A stretch of 57,035 nt of DNA from Ophiocordyceps camponoti-saundersi (nom. inval.) (GCA_003339415.1 PDHQ01000163.1:20266-77300), one strand, 5' to 3'; shown: positions 22,939 to 34,415, numbered from the stretch's first letter. Program-made: numbers and translations. The notes: generated from the letters alone by a model not told the origin.

Positions 22939-23848
22939 GTACGTGAAAAAACGTTATAGTGCGAAAGACCTCATCAGCTTTATCTGATCCCGTGGCTGTC
23001 AGGATATCTTGGAATACTAGGGAGAATAGCAACCTGCTTAAACCCTGGTATTCCGAGTGTGCTGCGTCGATAGGGCGGCTTCTGATGCGATCTAATGCCG
23101 GAAACAGGCTGTCCATGTTATCCATCAGCCTCCATTGGGTAGGAATTCCTAGTTATCGAGCCTGGACGATTTGATGGGTCTTGCGCGATTCCTTTTTACT
23201 CTCTTAGAGTCAAGAAGAAGTTGTTCTCCACCCCTTGCGCGTCCAACGATGTCAGAGTTCAGCTGGTCTCGTTCATTGCTTGTGATAAAGCAATATCGGC
23301 AAGGTCTAATAGCCTTGTGGTAGGTAAGTAGATCCATGTCGGCAATGAGGCGGTGCCCGCTGCTATCCAACTGTTCTTGAATGCGGCGAAGAATTGGGGA
23401 CCAAAAATCTTCCGAGCAGTTATCGCGCAAAGAGATGAAAACAACTGATCCATCTCCAAACTCATGATGAAAGAATTCAGGATAAGGGGCAAAAGGGACC
23501 AGAAGAAAAAGTAGGGCCAGACGAGCCAAGGTGAAGAAAGCCGAGAATCAAACCATGGATCTCAAAGTACTCCATAAAATCGTAGAGGAACCATTTGCTG
23601 CAAGTCTTTTGTCAACGTCTGCATCGCCAACCAGGACAAAGGATATACATATACTTACCGGGACGCTCGTCAATCTGGGAGCATGACAGACAAAGGGGGC
23701 GATAGGGTCAAGATAGAAATGTCGGAAGGATGAAGTAGATATATGAGCCTCCCATGGATGCAGCTTAGTGACCTGCCCAGGTCGTTGCCGGCAGCCTAGT
23801 TTGACGACTCTCCTTCGGATATCTCTTCAGTGTCTGAATAGTCCATGT

Positions 23849-24731
23849 CTAGGTCCTTGCTGTCCTCAGAAGAAGAAGAAGATGGTACGCCGACAAACTT
23901 GCGCAACAAGGGTGAAGCGTTCGATGCCAGCACAGGCTTCTGTTATGGGGCGAGAGCCATAGCAGGTCCCTCAAGTGTGACCGGCTTATCTCCATCGGCT
24001 GTCCTTCCAATCCTGATAGTGCCTTGTCGTATGTCAATGACGGCCCCGACATCGAAGAGCCAAGGAAGTCCAAGAAGAAAGGGAACATGGTCTGATGCTG
24101 AGAACTCATTCTCGGGTCTGACAATGGCCCATACTTCTCGATCAACGGAACGCATTTGCTCCCGACCTTGCCGCAGTCGTAGCAGGCCTTAGCCCGCACA
24201 GAAGCCTGCTCCTAGCAGGCCCGGATCGGGACGGCGGGGGCGGACGAGGACCACTGGGCTAGAATACTTTCTCATGATGAGTTTTGCCCCCATCATCGAT
24301 TGCCAGGTCAAAACCCCGCCAGGTTCTCGTTGTTGGTCAAGTCGCCGACCAAAGGTTTGAAGTCTCGGACAACCTTTTGCCTCGGCATAAAGTGAGGACA
24401 GGTTGATTTCCGGCTCACGAACGTGCCAGTCCAAAAGTTGCCGAAAAGACCGTCCGCGTGTGTCCGACGTTTGAGTTGATGCGGATAACTTTGCAAGTCG
24501 GTGGGTAACCAGTCCCGAGGCCGAAGCCATCTTGCTCATCAATGTCGATATTATATTATCTCCAGTACTGCTCAAAAAACTGGAATAGACATTCCAGAGT
24601 GGATATACTTCACTGCTACTGAGAGAAAAAGCAGTTCCGTAGTCGTTATCCACACATAGTCGGAGTTGGTGGCAGCGGCACAGGTAGCCCGTCCTAGCAT
24701 TGGCCGTAGAGTAGGCTTCTGATTCTGGCAT
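23849..24731 (-). pseudogene. Ty3/gypsy gag - zinc knuckle - retropepsin remnant
   Basis: Reading down the minus strand, 24731-24189 is a gag-like frame (LAKLSASTQTSDTRGRSFRQ then LLDWHVREPEINLSSLYAEA) that stops just before KACYDCGKVGSKC at about 24195-24155, a zinc-knuckle remnant. From 24155 another frame reads HVPFLLGLPWLFDVGAVIDI then RQGTIRIG, the C-terminal half of a retropepsin. The protease active-site half is absent. Order and strand fit one element, with at least two frame breaks. Confidence 0.6.
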
Positions 24732-25030
24732 GCTTTCTGCGAATAACCTGAGCGATGATTTCGCTGTTAGTCTCCAAATGATCCGCTAGAATGCAAATGG
24801 GGTGGATGGCGGGACTGATGTTCACTTACCACACTCTGACTCGGGGATATCTCCTGTACTCAGGAAAGGGCTAGGGACTGAAACCATTAACCACGTCTGG
24901 TATTTCGCCTGTATTTCAAATGGATGGTGCCGGTTAGTTGTGTTGGGCTCGGTATCAGTCGTGTAGCTGGGTCGCTGCCTCAGGCCCAAGTTTTGAGACT
25001 GGCAGCCAGCTGTCATTTTTCTCTTTCTTG

Positions 25031-25156
25031 AGAGGCGTCGATTTGCAAGAAGAGCTGACGATTCGGAGAGAATTGGCTGAAGGCGGCATCATCGCAGAGA
25101 GCGTTGGTGATGTCGTTAAAACAAATCATTTCTTCCTTCGTCGGGACAATCTTCGA
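25031..25156 (-). pseudogene. Ty3/gypsy RNase H N-terminal fragment, second copy
   Basis: This is related over about 126 bp to 11525-11650. On the minus strand it reads IVPTKEEMICFNDITNALCD, then DAAFSQFSPNRQLFLQIDAS, the linker and first strand of the gypsy RNase H domain with the conserved Asp. It is better preserved than the first copy but isolated, with no reverse transcriptase core beside it. Confidence 0.65.
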
Positions 25157-27560
25157 CGTTGACAACAGGATGGATTCGCCAGTGATGGGGTAGGTCCAGA
25201 CGATATGCTGTACGGCTGATGCGTTCTACTTTTCGATCGCAGGATATGAACGGTATATTGTGTGACTTTTGCTCAACCAAGGTCGATTCAAAAATCCGTT
25301 TTCCCCAACAGTGCCGGGGAGTATCCTGATCTCGTCACTCTGTAAGATTATTAGCTTGGTCGGGGAGAATGGTGTAATAAAAGGATACTCACAGCTATGC
25401 AGTCTTGTCGAAAACGTGACTCGAAGTTGTCCGTCCCAAAAGGCAGATCAGTGTTGACACGTTGTGAGAAGGCTGATGCGAAGGTCCAAGGTTCCAGCTG
25501 CTTTCGTTTCCTGATGTCCCTCGGGCCTGCGGATGTAGACTTCCTGTGTTGCAAGGTAACCAGAGACTGGCTACCTACATACATAAGAATGCACCACCAC
25601 CAAAGAGTAAACGGCCGCCGCCACGCCCGTACCACCCTTGGACCCCCCAACCACCTAGAGACGCTTTTGCATCGCGTCACGACCGAGGCGAGGGTGCTGC
25701 TATATACTGGTATACTTCTTGGCTGGGTAGTTTTGTCATTTCCGAGGATGAATGAGCGGCTGACTGGGTTCCTTGAGGCAGGCGTGTGGGTTGCAACTGG
25801 GAGAACCCAGGGATCTGTGGAATGCCAAGATGTGGCGAAGAGAGAGCTCTATCAAAATGGCACAGTATCCGTGTTTTGGGTCGAGCATACTGTATGATCC
25901 AATTCGTGGGTCCGCCAGTCTATCGTGAAGTTCAGCCACGGAGGATGGATGAGGGCCCCCGTCTGCGGAGGCTGCAACTGCGACCGCCTCACAGAGTCGT
26001 GAGGCTTCCTTGGCGACCACGTTGGCAGAGCGCCAGACACCATATCCCTATACCACCCTGTAAATAGTTCACGTTAGTTTCTGAGTCAACTCTGATAGAG
26101 TTACAAATGAATCTCACTGTTTATGATGCCTTGTTTGGCACGAGAGTCGGCTTTTAACAAGCTCGTCGTGGCGCTCCTCAATGTGCTTTCTGAGAGCCGA
26201 CTCAGAGGAAAACTTCTGCTTTCGGAGACTGCCGAACCATCTTCGTTACTCCCTCGTCGGTTGTAATCGCTGCACGCTGTTCAACCGTCGTGCGTTTCTC
26301 AACCCGGCGACAAACTATCAGGCAGGCTGCGGTCGTCCTTGAAATGAGCTGCCGCCCACGGTCCGCCAGTTTTGGTCTTTATCGTGCTTCTGTTATAATA
26401 TATCAGGTTAGTGTATGAAACGCTTTAATCGAGGAAACTTATAAACTATGATGCAGACATAAAGAATGAGGACAGCCGTGTACTCGCCCTCTTGAGCCGC
26501 TTCGAGCGCTAAAAGCTCCATTTTCGACACGAGGGCATCGCATGGTAGCATTGTAGGTTTTTTTTTTGCCCGTGACCTGAAAGTTTTGCGTCAGCCAAAG
26601 TGTCACGAAGCAAGGACATGGAAGTATACTTACCGGCACGTCTCGATGATCTCTTGCGTGTCTTGCGCATCTTCTTCTGCTGACTCCGGCTTGACCCATA
26701 GTGTATGAATGCGATGGATGGGTATTTTTCAGTGCAGCTTCCATCTTGAACGGAGGACCGGTGTTGGGATGCAGCATTTTGGAGTGTTGTTATCACAGCC
26801 ATCTTCCATTACAATGCAATTTGCGCAGCGATGATTCTTTAATGCATTGTCGAAAGGCACGGTATTGTGTTGACAGAACCGGCAGGGGTAAAATAACTCG
26901 TAAAGTACCCCTTGAGGTAGATATATTCGGATTTTTTCTTCGAGGGAAAGGGGTTCGGTGCGCAGAAATAACTCTTGGAACTTGATAGCACGTCTGTGTT
27001 CGCCTTCTCCGTCGAACTGAGAAATAATTAAAATTAGAAATTAAAGTCAGGAAGTCAAGTATAATAAAAAAAAGAGTATATACGTACGCCCTGGCATCGG
27101 GTATAGCATTGCTGGCGGCAGAAGCTACATCGCTGACCTCCACGACAACCAGGCGGCTGCTGGGGATGTATAAAGGAGCGTACACAGCCCTGGCAAGGCT
27201 CGGTACGAAGCGGAGGCTGGTCTGCTTCCGTAGCGCGGGTTGGGCGAATATGCGATCATGATTCCTTCCATCCACTCGGAGAAACGAAAGAGTCTAGCGA
27301 TTCTCCTAGTGTCGGGTCGGTCATCACGAGGCCGAGATACACGTTGCGCTTAGCCGGGAGCATTGTGTCTTGATCTTCTTCGTTCTATTTTTTTGTTCTC
27401 TTCCGTTAGTTTTTTCGCTAATCTCGGATTGTTTTCTCGGACTCACGATCGTGGTGTGACACTCGAGCTTCACGACGGAGTCGACACTCAAGGTGCCGAA
27501 ACAACGATAGACTTTGTTTCCGACCATGTCCTTCGAAATGCCGCCGAGGAGTAATTGTCA
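25157..27560. other. Transposon-island sequence without recognised domains
   Basis: Many short overlapping frames on both strands, none with a family motif I can support. The sequence at 26.15-26.35 kb has repeated CGAC/GTCG-type short blocks as in the untranslated or LTR parts of elements, but I could not define an LTR pair. Confidence 0.4.
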
Positions 27561-27569
27561 AAGTTTCAG

Positions 27570-27708
27570 ATGCTGTCCACATGGTTCGGACCAGCAACCA
27601 CGCCACCCAGCTCCCATCCTCGGCCTTGTTCTTGTAGACGTTGTTGGCCAGTTTGACCGTATGGCTCGTTGCCTTCTTCCAGGATTTTAGGACCTTTAAC
27701 CATTCCAT
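27570..27708 (-). pseudogene. Copia gag-like fragment, copy 1
   Basis: The minus strand reads TVKLANNVYKNKAEDGSWVA then WLLVR. The KL-N...GSW..WL pattern resembles the N-terminal segment of Ty1/copia gag. A related segment lies at 28595-28676. The frame is lost after about 60 residues. Confidence 0.4.
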
Positions 27709-27846
27709 TCTGCAATTTTTCGTGAGATGATTGTAGGCATCATTGAACTAGGGCTCCCTGGATATATTGGACAGGCGTCGACGCAGACATCGTGAAAAGT
27801 TAAAACGATGAAGGATATACCGGTCTGGGCGCTATCGGCCAACTCG

Positions 27847-28381
27847 TCATCGCCGTAGTGAACACCATGTTCCTGTCAAATACTCGCAGGCCAGACGGTC
27901 TCTCGTATAGGCCTGGTCCTCTGGCGTTGTCACAAATGATATCGCAAATTTCAGGACCATCCTCGCCAGTGGGAAACAAAGACTTCCGTGCCCCAATGAA
28001 ACGCGATGCCCGCGCGTGTGCGCTGTAGTCGGGACACTACGTCTGTACCGGCTGGCCATAACTTGTCCTGAAGTAGGTGCGACCTTAAAGCAGGAAAGGC
28101 CACCAAAAGATTTCGCGGGCTGGACGTAGGCATTGCATCCTCTGTATCCCATGAACGTGTATTGGCCATTGGTTGTGGCGATCCTGAATCCCCATCGGGA
28201 ATCGGGGTGAATTCGCCGTTGGTAGTAGAACGGCACGGCATCCATGACTGTCGTGTGTGTGTCGTGGGCCAACTTCCCTTCTCATCTCGTCTTGGTTCTT
28301 CATCGGGTCCTGGTCTTGGAGGTAGATGTTGTTCGCAAAGGGCCATTGTATCCCTTCCAGCTGACTATGTAATTCCATCAT
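27847..28381 (-). pseudogene. Unassigned frames, broken
   Basis: 28381-28262 reads MMELHSQLEGIQWPFANNIY then QDQDPMKNQDEMRREVG. Another frame, 28272-27847, continues with AVPFYYQRRIHPDSRWGFRI, TFMGYRGCNAYV and later basic sequence. The two probably belonged to one retroelement gag or Pol frame and are now separated by a frame shift. No catalytic motif was found. Confidence 0.3.
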
Positions 28382-28594
28382 GCGCGCAGAGCTTTCTGAC
28401 TAGGGATTGCGTTCATTTTGGTAATGGCGGTGGCCTCGAACTGTGTGGTGGCGAACTTCGGTTCCCACCAGATGATTGCTTCCACTGGCTTGATAGACGG
28501 TTCCGTTACAGTGATGAAATCACGCAATGATGGCGCGTGATGATATACCGGTAAAGAGACAATCATGGCTTTGCTGGCCAGATTTCGTCTCATT

Positions 28595-28676
28595 TTCAGG
28601 ACCTTATTACCAGCCATGCAATCCAATTCCCTTGTTGGGCCTTGAACTTGAGCGTGTTGTTGCTCAACTGGATGGT
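28595..28676 (-). pseudogene. Copia gag-like fragment, copy 2
   Basis: The minus strand reads TIQLSNNTLKFKAQQGNWIA then WLVIRS and a stop. It is similar residue by residue to the fragment at 27.6 kb (identical or conservative at most positions) and has the same gag-type G-N-W..W pattern. Confidence 0.45.
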
Positions 28677-29568
28677 TGACACGGATGGTTTGAACCAGGT
28701 GTGAAGCAATCTAGTTCACTCCATCGCACTGTCTCCAGTGAGATGGCCATGGGCTGCCTTGAAGAATTGTTCCGATGACGCCCACATCAGTTTAACTCTA
28801 AGTCGGAAGGGCCGAGTTGTCTGCGGCCTGCTCTGTCGCGGACCTAGCTCCGGATTCCTCGCCGGGTTGCCCGCTATCGGGCTAATTATTTGATCAGATG
28901 GCGTGATAGTCGGGGTTATTTCCAGTCGGCGGTGGCGGAGGCGGCAACATCGACCGCCAATGTTGGGCACTGTTTATATATAACCCGAGCATAACTACTC
29001 AGGTCTCTTCCGCCCCTTGACTCCCGCACCTTCGCCCGGAACTTAAAAAGTCCCTTATCAACGGTGGCCAGGTTTGGGGTCATAGGCAAGGGCATCGTAC
29101 ATATCCAGGATCTGGCCTCGTCGATCCCGGTCTTTTATGTACCCTGCCCTATTCTCGTCCTTGAAGGTCAGGCCGTTATTTTCTTCGCGTTCCACATAGT
29201 ACATTGCTAGTTTCTCATTATATATCATAGGTCTGATGCTGCTCCCTGCCATGATCGAATCTCTCAGAGGGAATCCTCGAGTTAGGAAGTACTTTGATCA
29301 CCTGGCCGAACCATATCGCTGGCACCATCTTAATATCCGGGTGAAGCGAAGTCTTTCAGGTCCGATCGGAAACAGTGAACGCAACATTCGTCCAGATAGT
29401 AGAAACCCAGAGACCTCTGTCCCTTACCGGGCGTGCAGCCCGCTTCGATCTTTTCACTCGAGGCGCGCGGCCGGACTAGTAGTCGAATTCAACATGTCCC
29501 CAGGATTTGGCAAAGATTTGGCGCCACGACTCGATCACCCTCTTCATTCTCTGAACTCTTGCTGTTCT

Positions 29569-30338
29569 TCACATCCTTTGGTAAGAGCTCGCGGCTCTCA
29601 AACAGTGTTGTTCGAATCCGGCGTCTCTGATAGCGTCGGCTAGCCACATCGTCATCAATCCCGCAGGCGTGAGTGCGATGAACTCGGCTTCAGTTGAACT
29701 CGTTGTCACGATCGTCTGCCTCTTTGATCTCCAAGAAAAACGACGTATGCTGCTGTTGAGCAACTGGTTGCTTCATCATCGGCAAAAGAAGCGTCAGAAT
29801 AGACGCGTAACTGAAGGCTTTCTCCATACGCTGCGTCGCCAAGGGTGATCCTAAGAGTCGTCGTGCCGCGCAAATAGCGTAGCAAATGCTTCAACGCGAC
29901 GAGATGTGCTTGCCTTGGACGGGTATCCGACCCCTTTTTGGCTGCTTGCAGACGACGCGGTGAGCATGTGAGTGGTCCCGACACCACCGACTGGCCGCGG
30001 CCTGCCAACGAGTGGGCCGAACTAGGAACCCGACCCTGCCCAGAGCTCTCCAAGATGATGGCGACCCAGGTCTGCTGGAAAGCTGCCTTAAGTGCATTGA
30101 TGTCTGGATGCCTGCGCTCCGGAAGAATGAGAGGGCGCATCGTTGCTATCTGGCGATTATGGAGGCTCCTTGAGGGACATTCCATCGACATAGCAGTCTT
30201 AAGACTTGGTCCAAACCCATTGTAGTCACACTTTAAGAGGGCGGGATCCGGTTGTGGTGCGCCGTACATGCTCTGCTGGTTTCGAGGGTCTGCATCCAGG
30301 GGCAGAGAGGCTGAGGCTCCCCTTGACTCTTTTCGCAA
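29569..30338 (-). pseudogene. Ty1/copia reverse transcriptase end and RNase H
   Basis: The first frame (30338-29706) contains AHLVALKHLLRYLRGTTTLR then LRVYSDASFADDEATSCSTA and AYVVFL, the copia RNase H start with its YSDASFA Asp motif. The second frame (29763-29569) gives FSWRSKRQTIVTTSSTEAEF then IALTPAG, including the conserved SSTEAE with its Glu. A shift between the two, at about 29710-29730, breaks the domain. The reverse transcriptase core with its YVDD-type motif is not recognisable upstream. Confidence 0.75.
30260..30298. repeat. 39-bp repeat shared with 12400-12438
   Basis: Same orientation, 37 of 39 identical. This copy lies in the 5' part of the copia fragment. Confidence 0.7.
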
Positions 30339-30467
30339 ATGTAGAAGCGTCTGTTATTGTCTCGTAGTACGACATGACTCTTTGCATGTACAGGTGGCAA
30401 AGAGCAAGGGATAAATGTGATGATCCACTGTCAGAGACGTAGAGGCAGGGGATGCTGCCATTCCCCT

Positions 30468-30614
30468 ATTCAGGATTTTGACCATCGCTCCTAGTTCGAA
30501 GCTTGTCGCCCATTGACGTCTTTGTGCCCTGAGAATGAAGCGTCCGACATCATCTGCGTGGGGGCACCAGTCCGGGATATCATTAAATGGCACAACCCTG
30601 GTGATTTCCTCGCT
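30468..30614 (-). repeat. 147-bp diverged repeat, copy 1 (unknown coding fragment)
   Basis: Related to 31921-32067 over about 147 bp. On the minus strand it reads VVPFNDIPDWCPHADDVGRF then ILRAQRRQWATSFELGAMVK. The substitutions between the copies are mostly silent or conservative. I do not recognise the family. Confidence 0.65.
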
Positions 30615-31553
30615 AGCTCGAAATGTCTCTAAGCATTTGATCGAATCTGAAAAAAGCTCGACGTGCTCCTTCGGCCAGACTGTACGGCCTAGTCCCAGAG
30701 GTAGGCTCTCCAATGATTGGAGGCAATCTGAAGTTTTCCCCTTAACCCGTCGGATCCATAGCCAGGTGCCATGTCAAGTCTGACTGAATGCTGATCAGGG
30801 AGCTTAAGAAAGATAGGGGTTTGCGGGTGAATTTCCATCCTCATCGCCGGCATTTTTGTCGGTGGTCCCGAAGCGAGGCCGCACATCGCCGGACAGTCAA
30901 CTTGGTCCTGCTCTAGATGAACCCTCATCGCGGCTGGTTGTTTCATAGGTCAGGGATGGCCTTTCAATTAGATCGTCTCTTTCTTGAGGACGATGGTGTC
31001 TCGTTATTGGCCCGAGTACCATCGTTTCTTTTACGAAGTGATATACTTACTTCGTACCATTCTATATCCGAGGACCGGTCAAGATCGCAACCGCTCGTCA
31101 GTACTGTAATACTTCTTCCCCTCGAACGGGCTATGTCGACCACAAAGACTTCCGCCTGATGACTCTGGGAGTCGTCGATCGTTCGAACAGAGATCACGTC
31201 TTCAGGTACCGACTATGTGACGAAGCGCTGAAGGAGATCCTAGTATCCGTAGATAGCTCATTATCAGGCGTAAGCGCATATGATAAGGATCTTGCCGCTG
31301 GCTTGTTCCTTAAGACTAGGAATCGCGTGGGTGAATAGCAATTATAAGCATATGGCGGCGGCAGAGTTAGCGTAAGCCGGATTCGCAAAACTGGTGCCGA
31401 TTTTATATTCAGTAATAAGATCCTTCGAATCCGGCCAAATTCTATCGGCAAGAATAGGCTTGTCGCCTCAAGGTCCATGATCGCAACAACAGACATCGGA
31501 ATTCTTTTCGTCGGCGCGGGACGATTTGTTGACCTTTTAAGTCGTTGACCTCT

Positions 31554-31623
31554 CTCAGTCGTGGCTCTTTAGGATTTCGCCATCTTTGGTTGCACGTGTT
31601 GTACTCACCAAGTCCTGTTCTTC
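31554..31623. repeat. 70-bp direct repeat, copy 1
   Basis: Related to 31713-31782, offset 159 bp, same orientation. Both begin CTCAGTCGTGGCTCTTTAGG and end ACTCACCAAGTCCTGTTCTT with a few substitutions between. Confidence 0.8.
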
Positions 31624-31712
31624 AGGTCCAGCTAAATGCAAGATTTCTTTCGTAGCCTTGCGGACTCCGCATCAAGGGCAGCGTCGGACCTCGACTGTGC
31701 GTATCTGCCTCC

Positions 31713-31782
31713 CTCAGTCGTGGCTCTTTAGGATTTCGTCATCTTTCGATGCACATATTGTACTCACCAAGTCCTGTTCTTC
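31713..31782. repeat. 70-bp direct repeat, copy 2
   Basis: Second copy of the unit at 31554-31623. The region between the copies has no recognised content. Confidence 0.8.
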
Positions 31783-31920
31783 TTGATGCATTTGAGCTGA
31801 TGGCTGAGAACGAGGGGGAAAATAAAGCTTGTGAAGAAAGGGAAGAGAGATGAACAATGTCGAGAGCGGGATTGTTTTTGTGGAGTCGTGAATAGGTGGA
31901 CTGCGAGTTTTACCCCTCTG

Positions 31921-32067
31921 TTCAGGATCTTGATCATGGCTCCCAGCTCAAAGCTTGTTGTCCATTCCCGTCTTTGTGCCCTAAGAATGAAACGGCCGAC
32001 ATCATCTGCGTGGGGGCGCCAGTCTGAGATATCATTGAATGGCACAACTGTAGTGACTTCCTCGCTG
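31921..32067 (-). repeat. 147-bp diverged repeat, copy 2 (unknown coding fragment)
   Basis: The minus strand reads VVPFNDISDWRPHADDVGRF then ILRAQRREWTTSFELGAMIK. The two copies are 1453 bp apart in the same orientation and keep the same reading frame, which suggests both descend from a translated sequence. Confidence 0.65.
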
Positions 32068-32099
32068 GCCGTTTTCTGCCAATTCCCGTTTGCGTGCAC

Positions 32100-33722
32100 G
32101 CTGTACCTCCTTCGACCATGCTTCCCTTCACTAATGGACGCATGCCCGTAGTCGGGCTTCAGGACTGGTTACCCGTCAGTATGCCCGGAAATTGTCGAGA
32201 GCCGCCCCATCAATCTTGGTCTCTGGCGATTAGATCAGTGTAATCGACACGATACGTTCTGTTTCGGGAGAATGAAGAAGAGCCGATGCGTTCTTCTTAA
32301 TCTGTTTGCGAAATTCTCGAGGTCTTCGAGTACTTCGAGTACTCCGAGTTCTTCCAGATCTTTCTATGCCTTTCTGTCGAATTGCTGCATAATACGAAGG
32401 TGCATAGTCTTTGACTGATTTTAGTAACTTTGCTCGATGCGCGTGTAGTTTGTATCGCGTTGATCCGCGAAATAAAGGAAGCATTCTCTTCATCTTGCTT
32501 CGAAAATTGCTTTTCAAGATGATTGTATCATCAAGAGATGATAAGAAAATAGGAATGGTGAAGGGTCTTCACCGTCGCAGTGAGATGTGTTGATGATGGT
32601 GGTGGGTGGAAGGTGGAAGCGTAGATGAAAAATGGATAGATGAGGGGAAGAGAAAAGGAAAGAGAAAGCCCTAGAAAAAAAGAGAACCAACAAGATACCT
32701 GGCGTCATGTGATCAGGCGTCTGGCAGTCGGCACGATACAAAATTCAGAGTCGAACGCAGCCGACGTAAAGCTCCGTCTTCGCGGATGGCAAGACGTGAT
32801 TTTCGTCGATTCCCGGATAAAGAGGTATGATACAAGAGGAATCATTGCATAGCTTGATTATAGCCGATGCCTCGAGAGGTCATCATGCTCGGCAACGCAG
32901 TGGTGAAGATGATGGCCAATTTGAAAGGTGGCCATGCCAGGATGATGAGTTGAGGAAAATTATCTGGCTGCCAGCACGAGCCATTAGATAGATGTACCGC
33001 GGGTTGCGGTCACGTGCTGCCAGCTGGCAGACACGGAAAATAAAATCAATCTGGCTTTTCAAGGACAATCATGAAAGAGAATGGACGGCCTGCCTCCAGA
33101 AAAGGGGCAAAGCCTGATGATTAGAAGTAATAGGGAGGGAACGTAAAAAAATGAATACTATTCAGTGTGAGAAGCCCGGCATTCAATGAAGGCAGATAAG
33201 TTTCCTCATATATAGCCGAGGGAATGGACGGTTTATAGTTATTTGTCTATTAGAGGTCCTGCCGGGCAATAGCATTTACATACAGCGCTCCTACGCACAC
33301 ACGCATCGACAAGCTACCCTACGCGCTTCACAAAAGTTTGATACTTACATGTGCACACACAATCAACTCCAATAATCAAAAATCCAGATCCTTCAGTCCA
33401 TAAGTCAACCAACCGTCGATTCATCACCCCAACCGCTGAAGAAGTGAAGTCGATTTTGACGTAGCGCAATACCCACACCAACAGGATCGATCCAGCGCGG
33501 ATCCCCATGCACCTTCCCGACAGTACGGCCCCTTACGTCATCGACACACCCGCAGGCGTAAGTCCGAAAAACCACTCCCATCTATATTTAGAAAAAGAGC
33601 CCTCACGTGATATCATCCTCCGTTTTTTTCCTCCGGTTATCATCAACCGACGTCAAGGTCGAAAGAAAATCAACCGCGATTCTCAACATCCTCCAACGCA
33701 ACGCAGAAAAAGCGACGCAAAA
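32100..33722. other. Right edge of the island and tim10 upstream region
   Basis: No gene is supported. A CGAG.ACTTCGAG mini-repeat lies near 32318-32355. The last 300 bases should hold the tim10 promoter and leader. A good donor (GCGTAAGT at 33556-33563) in the leader suggests a 5' untranslated intron. An ATG at 33507 is in frame with tim10, but the extension it would add is unlike Tim10. Confidence 0.4.
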
Positions 33723-34103
33723 ATGTCACTCCTCGGCTTCGGAAGACAAGACAAAACGTCAGATCAAAAACTCCTCGCAATCGAGAGCGAGATGCGCCTA
33801 ATGGCCGACACCTACAACCGGTACACACATCTTTCCTCACACGTCTTCTCCTCGCATCTCCCCTTTCTTTTATGATGAAGCTAAAGATTTTCTTTTTTTT
33901 TCCTTCTTGGGAACAGGCTACAAAGATCGTGTCAGGCAAAGTGCATCCCGACAGACTACCGCGAGGGAGAACTCAACAAGGGCGAGTCAGTGTGCCTCGA
34001 TCGCTGCACTGCAAAGTTCCTCGATACGTCCATCAAGGTCAGCGAGATTATGCAGCAGCAGCAGCAACAGCAACAGCAGTCAAGTCTGGGGAAAATGTTC
34101 TGA
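33723..34103 (+). CDS. TIM10: Mitochondrial small Tim chaperone Tim10
   Basis: Tim10 forms the Tim9-Tim10 chaperone of the mitochondrial intermembrane space, which guides hydrophobic carrier proteins to the TIM22 complex. Two exons, 33723-33820 and 33917-34103, flank a 96-nt intron and give 94 residues, the usual size. The twin Cys-x3-Cys motifs are CQAKC and CLDRC; between them [10 protein letters not shown] matches the Tim10 signature and sets it apart from Tim8, Tim9 and Tim13. The start MSLLGFG also matches fungal Tim10. Unusual is a run of nine Gln near the C-terminus, encoded by a CAG/CAA repeat at about 34052-34078; it replaces the usual short variable tail. There is no cleavable presequence, as expected for import by the Mia40 pathway. 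The gene converges with the STB6-like gene 312 bp away. Confidence 0.95.
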
Positions 34104-34415
34104 TCTGTCTTCATGAACTTGGTCGTCCGTACATTGCTATGTGAGCCGTTGACCTTGTGCCGTTCTCGTTGGGTCTCGTTGAAGAGATGGACCTCCGTGG
34201 AGGATGAAGCGGGTTCCGGCCTCGTAAACATGCAATGCAAGACAACGCAAAATCATCAGGCGAAATTTTGCGCACATGGAAAGCACAAGAGACCCCTATT
34301 ATGTAGCAATATGGTACGCATACACAAACACAGCACACACACCACTTCTTCCCTGTCCGCGCGGCTCAGCGCAGAAATAGGAGGCTGCAAGCTCAATTCG
34401 AAAACCACCCGTCAA
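34104..34415. other. Convergent 3' region of tim10 and the STB6-like gene
   Basis: 312 bp shared by the 3' ends of two converging genes. No gene was seen. A CA-rich stretch lies near 34320-34340. Confidence 0.6.

Larger units (their letters stand above)
10400..32100. mobile_element. Island of degraded LTR retrotransposons
   Basis: About 21 kb without an intact host gene. The pieces listed below come from Ty3/gypsy and Ty1/copia polyproteins. Most read on the minus strand and are interrupted by stops and frame shifts. Their order does not follow that of a single element: for example, a reverse-transcriptase piece lies 5' of a protease piece near 11.5 kb. The island is therefore best read as several insertions nested in or next to each other. 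I could not find a convincing pair of long terminal repeats by eye. Outer limits are approximate. Confidence 0.75.

Noticed and set aside
25736..26020. Possible reverse transcriptase fragment (LADPRIGSYSMLDPKHGY)
   Set aside because: The resemblance to the RT palm is weak and the catalytic motif is absent.
8000..33000. tRNA genes, rRNA or CRISPR arrays
   Set aside because: The only T-loop-like GTTCGAATC match noticed (about 29610) belongs to copia coding sequence, and no spaced array was seen.
33507..33722. In-frame N-terminal extension of Tim10 from the ATG at 33507
   Set aside because: Tim10 proteins start at the MS.LGFG segment and need no presequence; the extension contains a likely leader intron donor.
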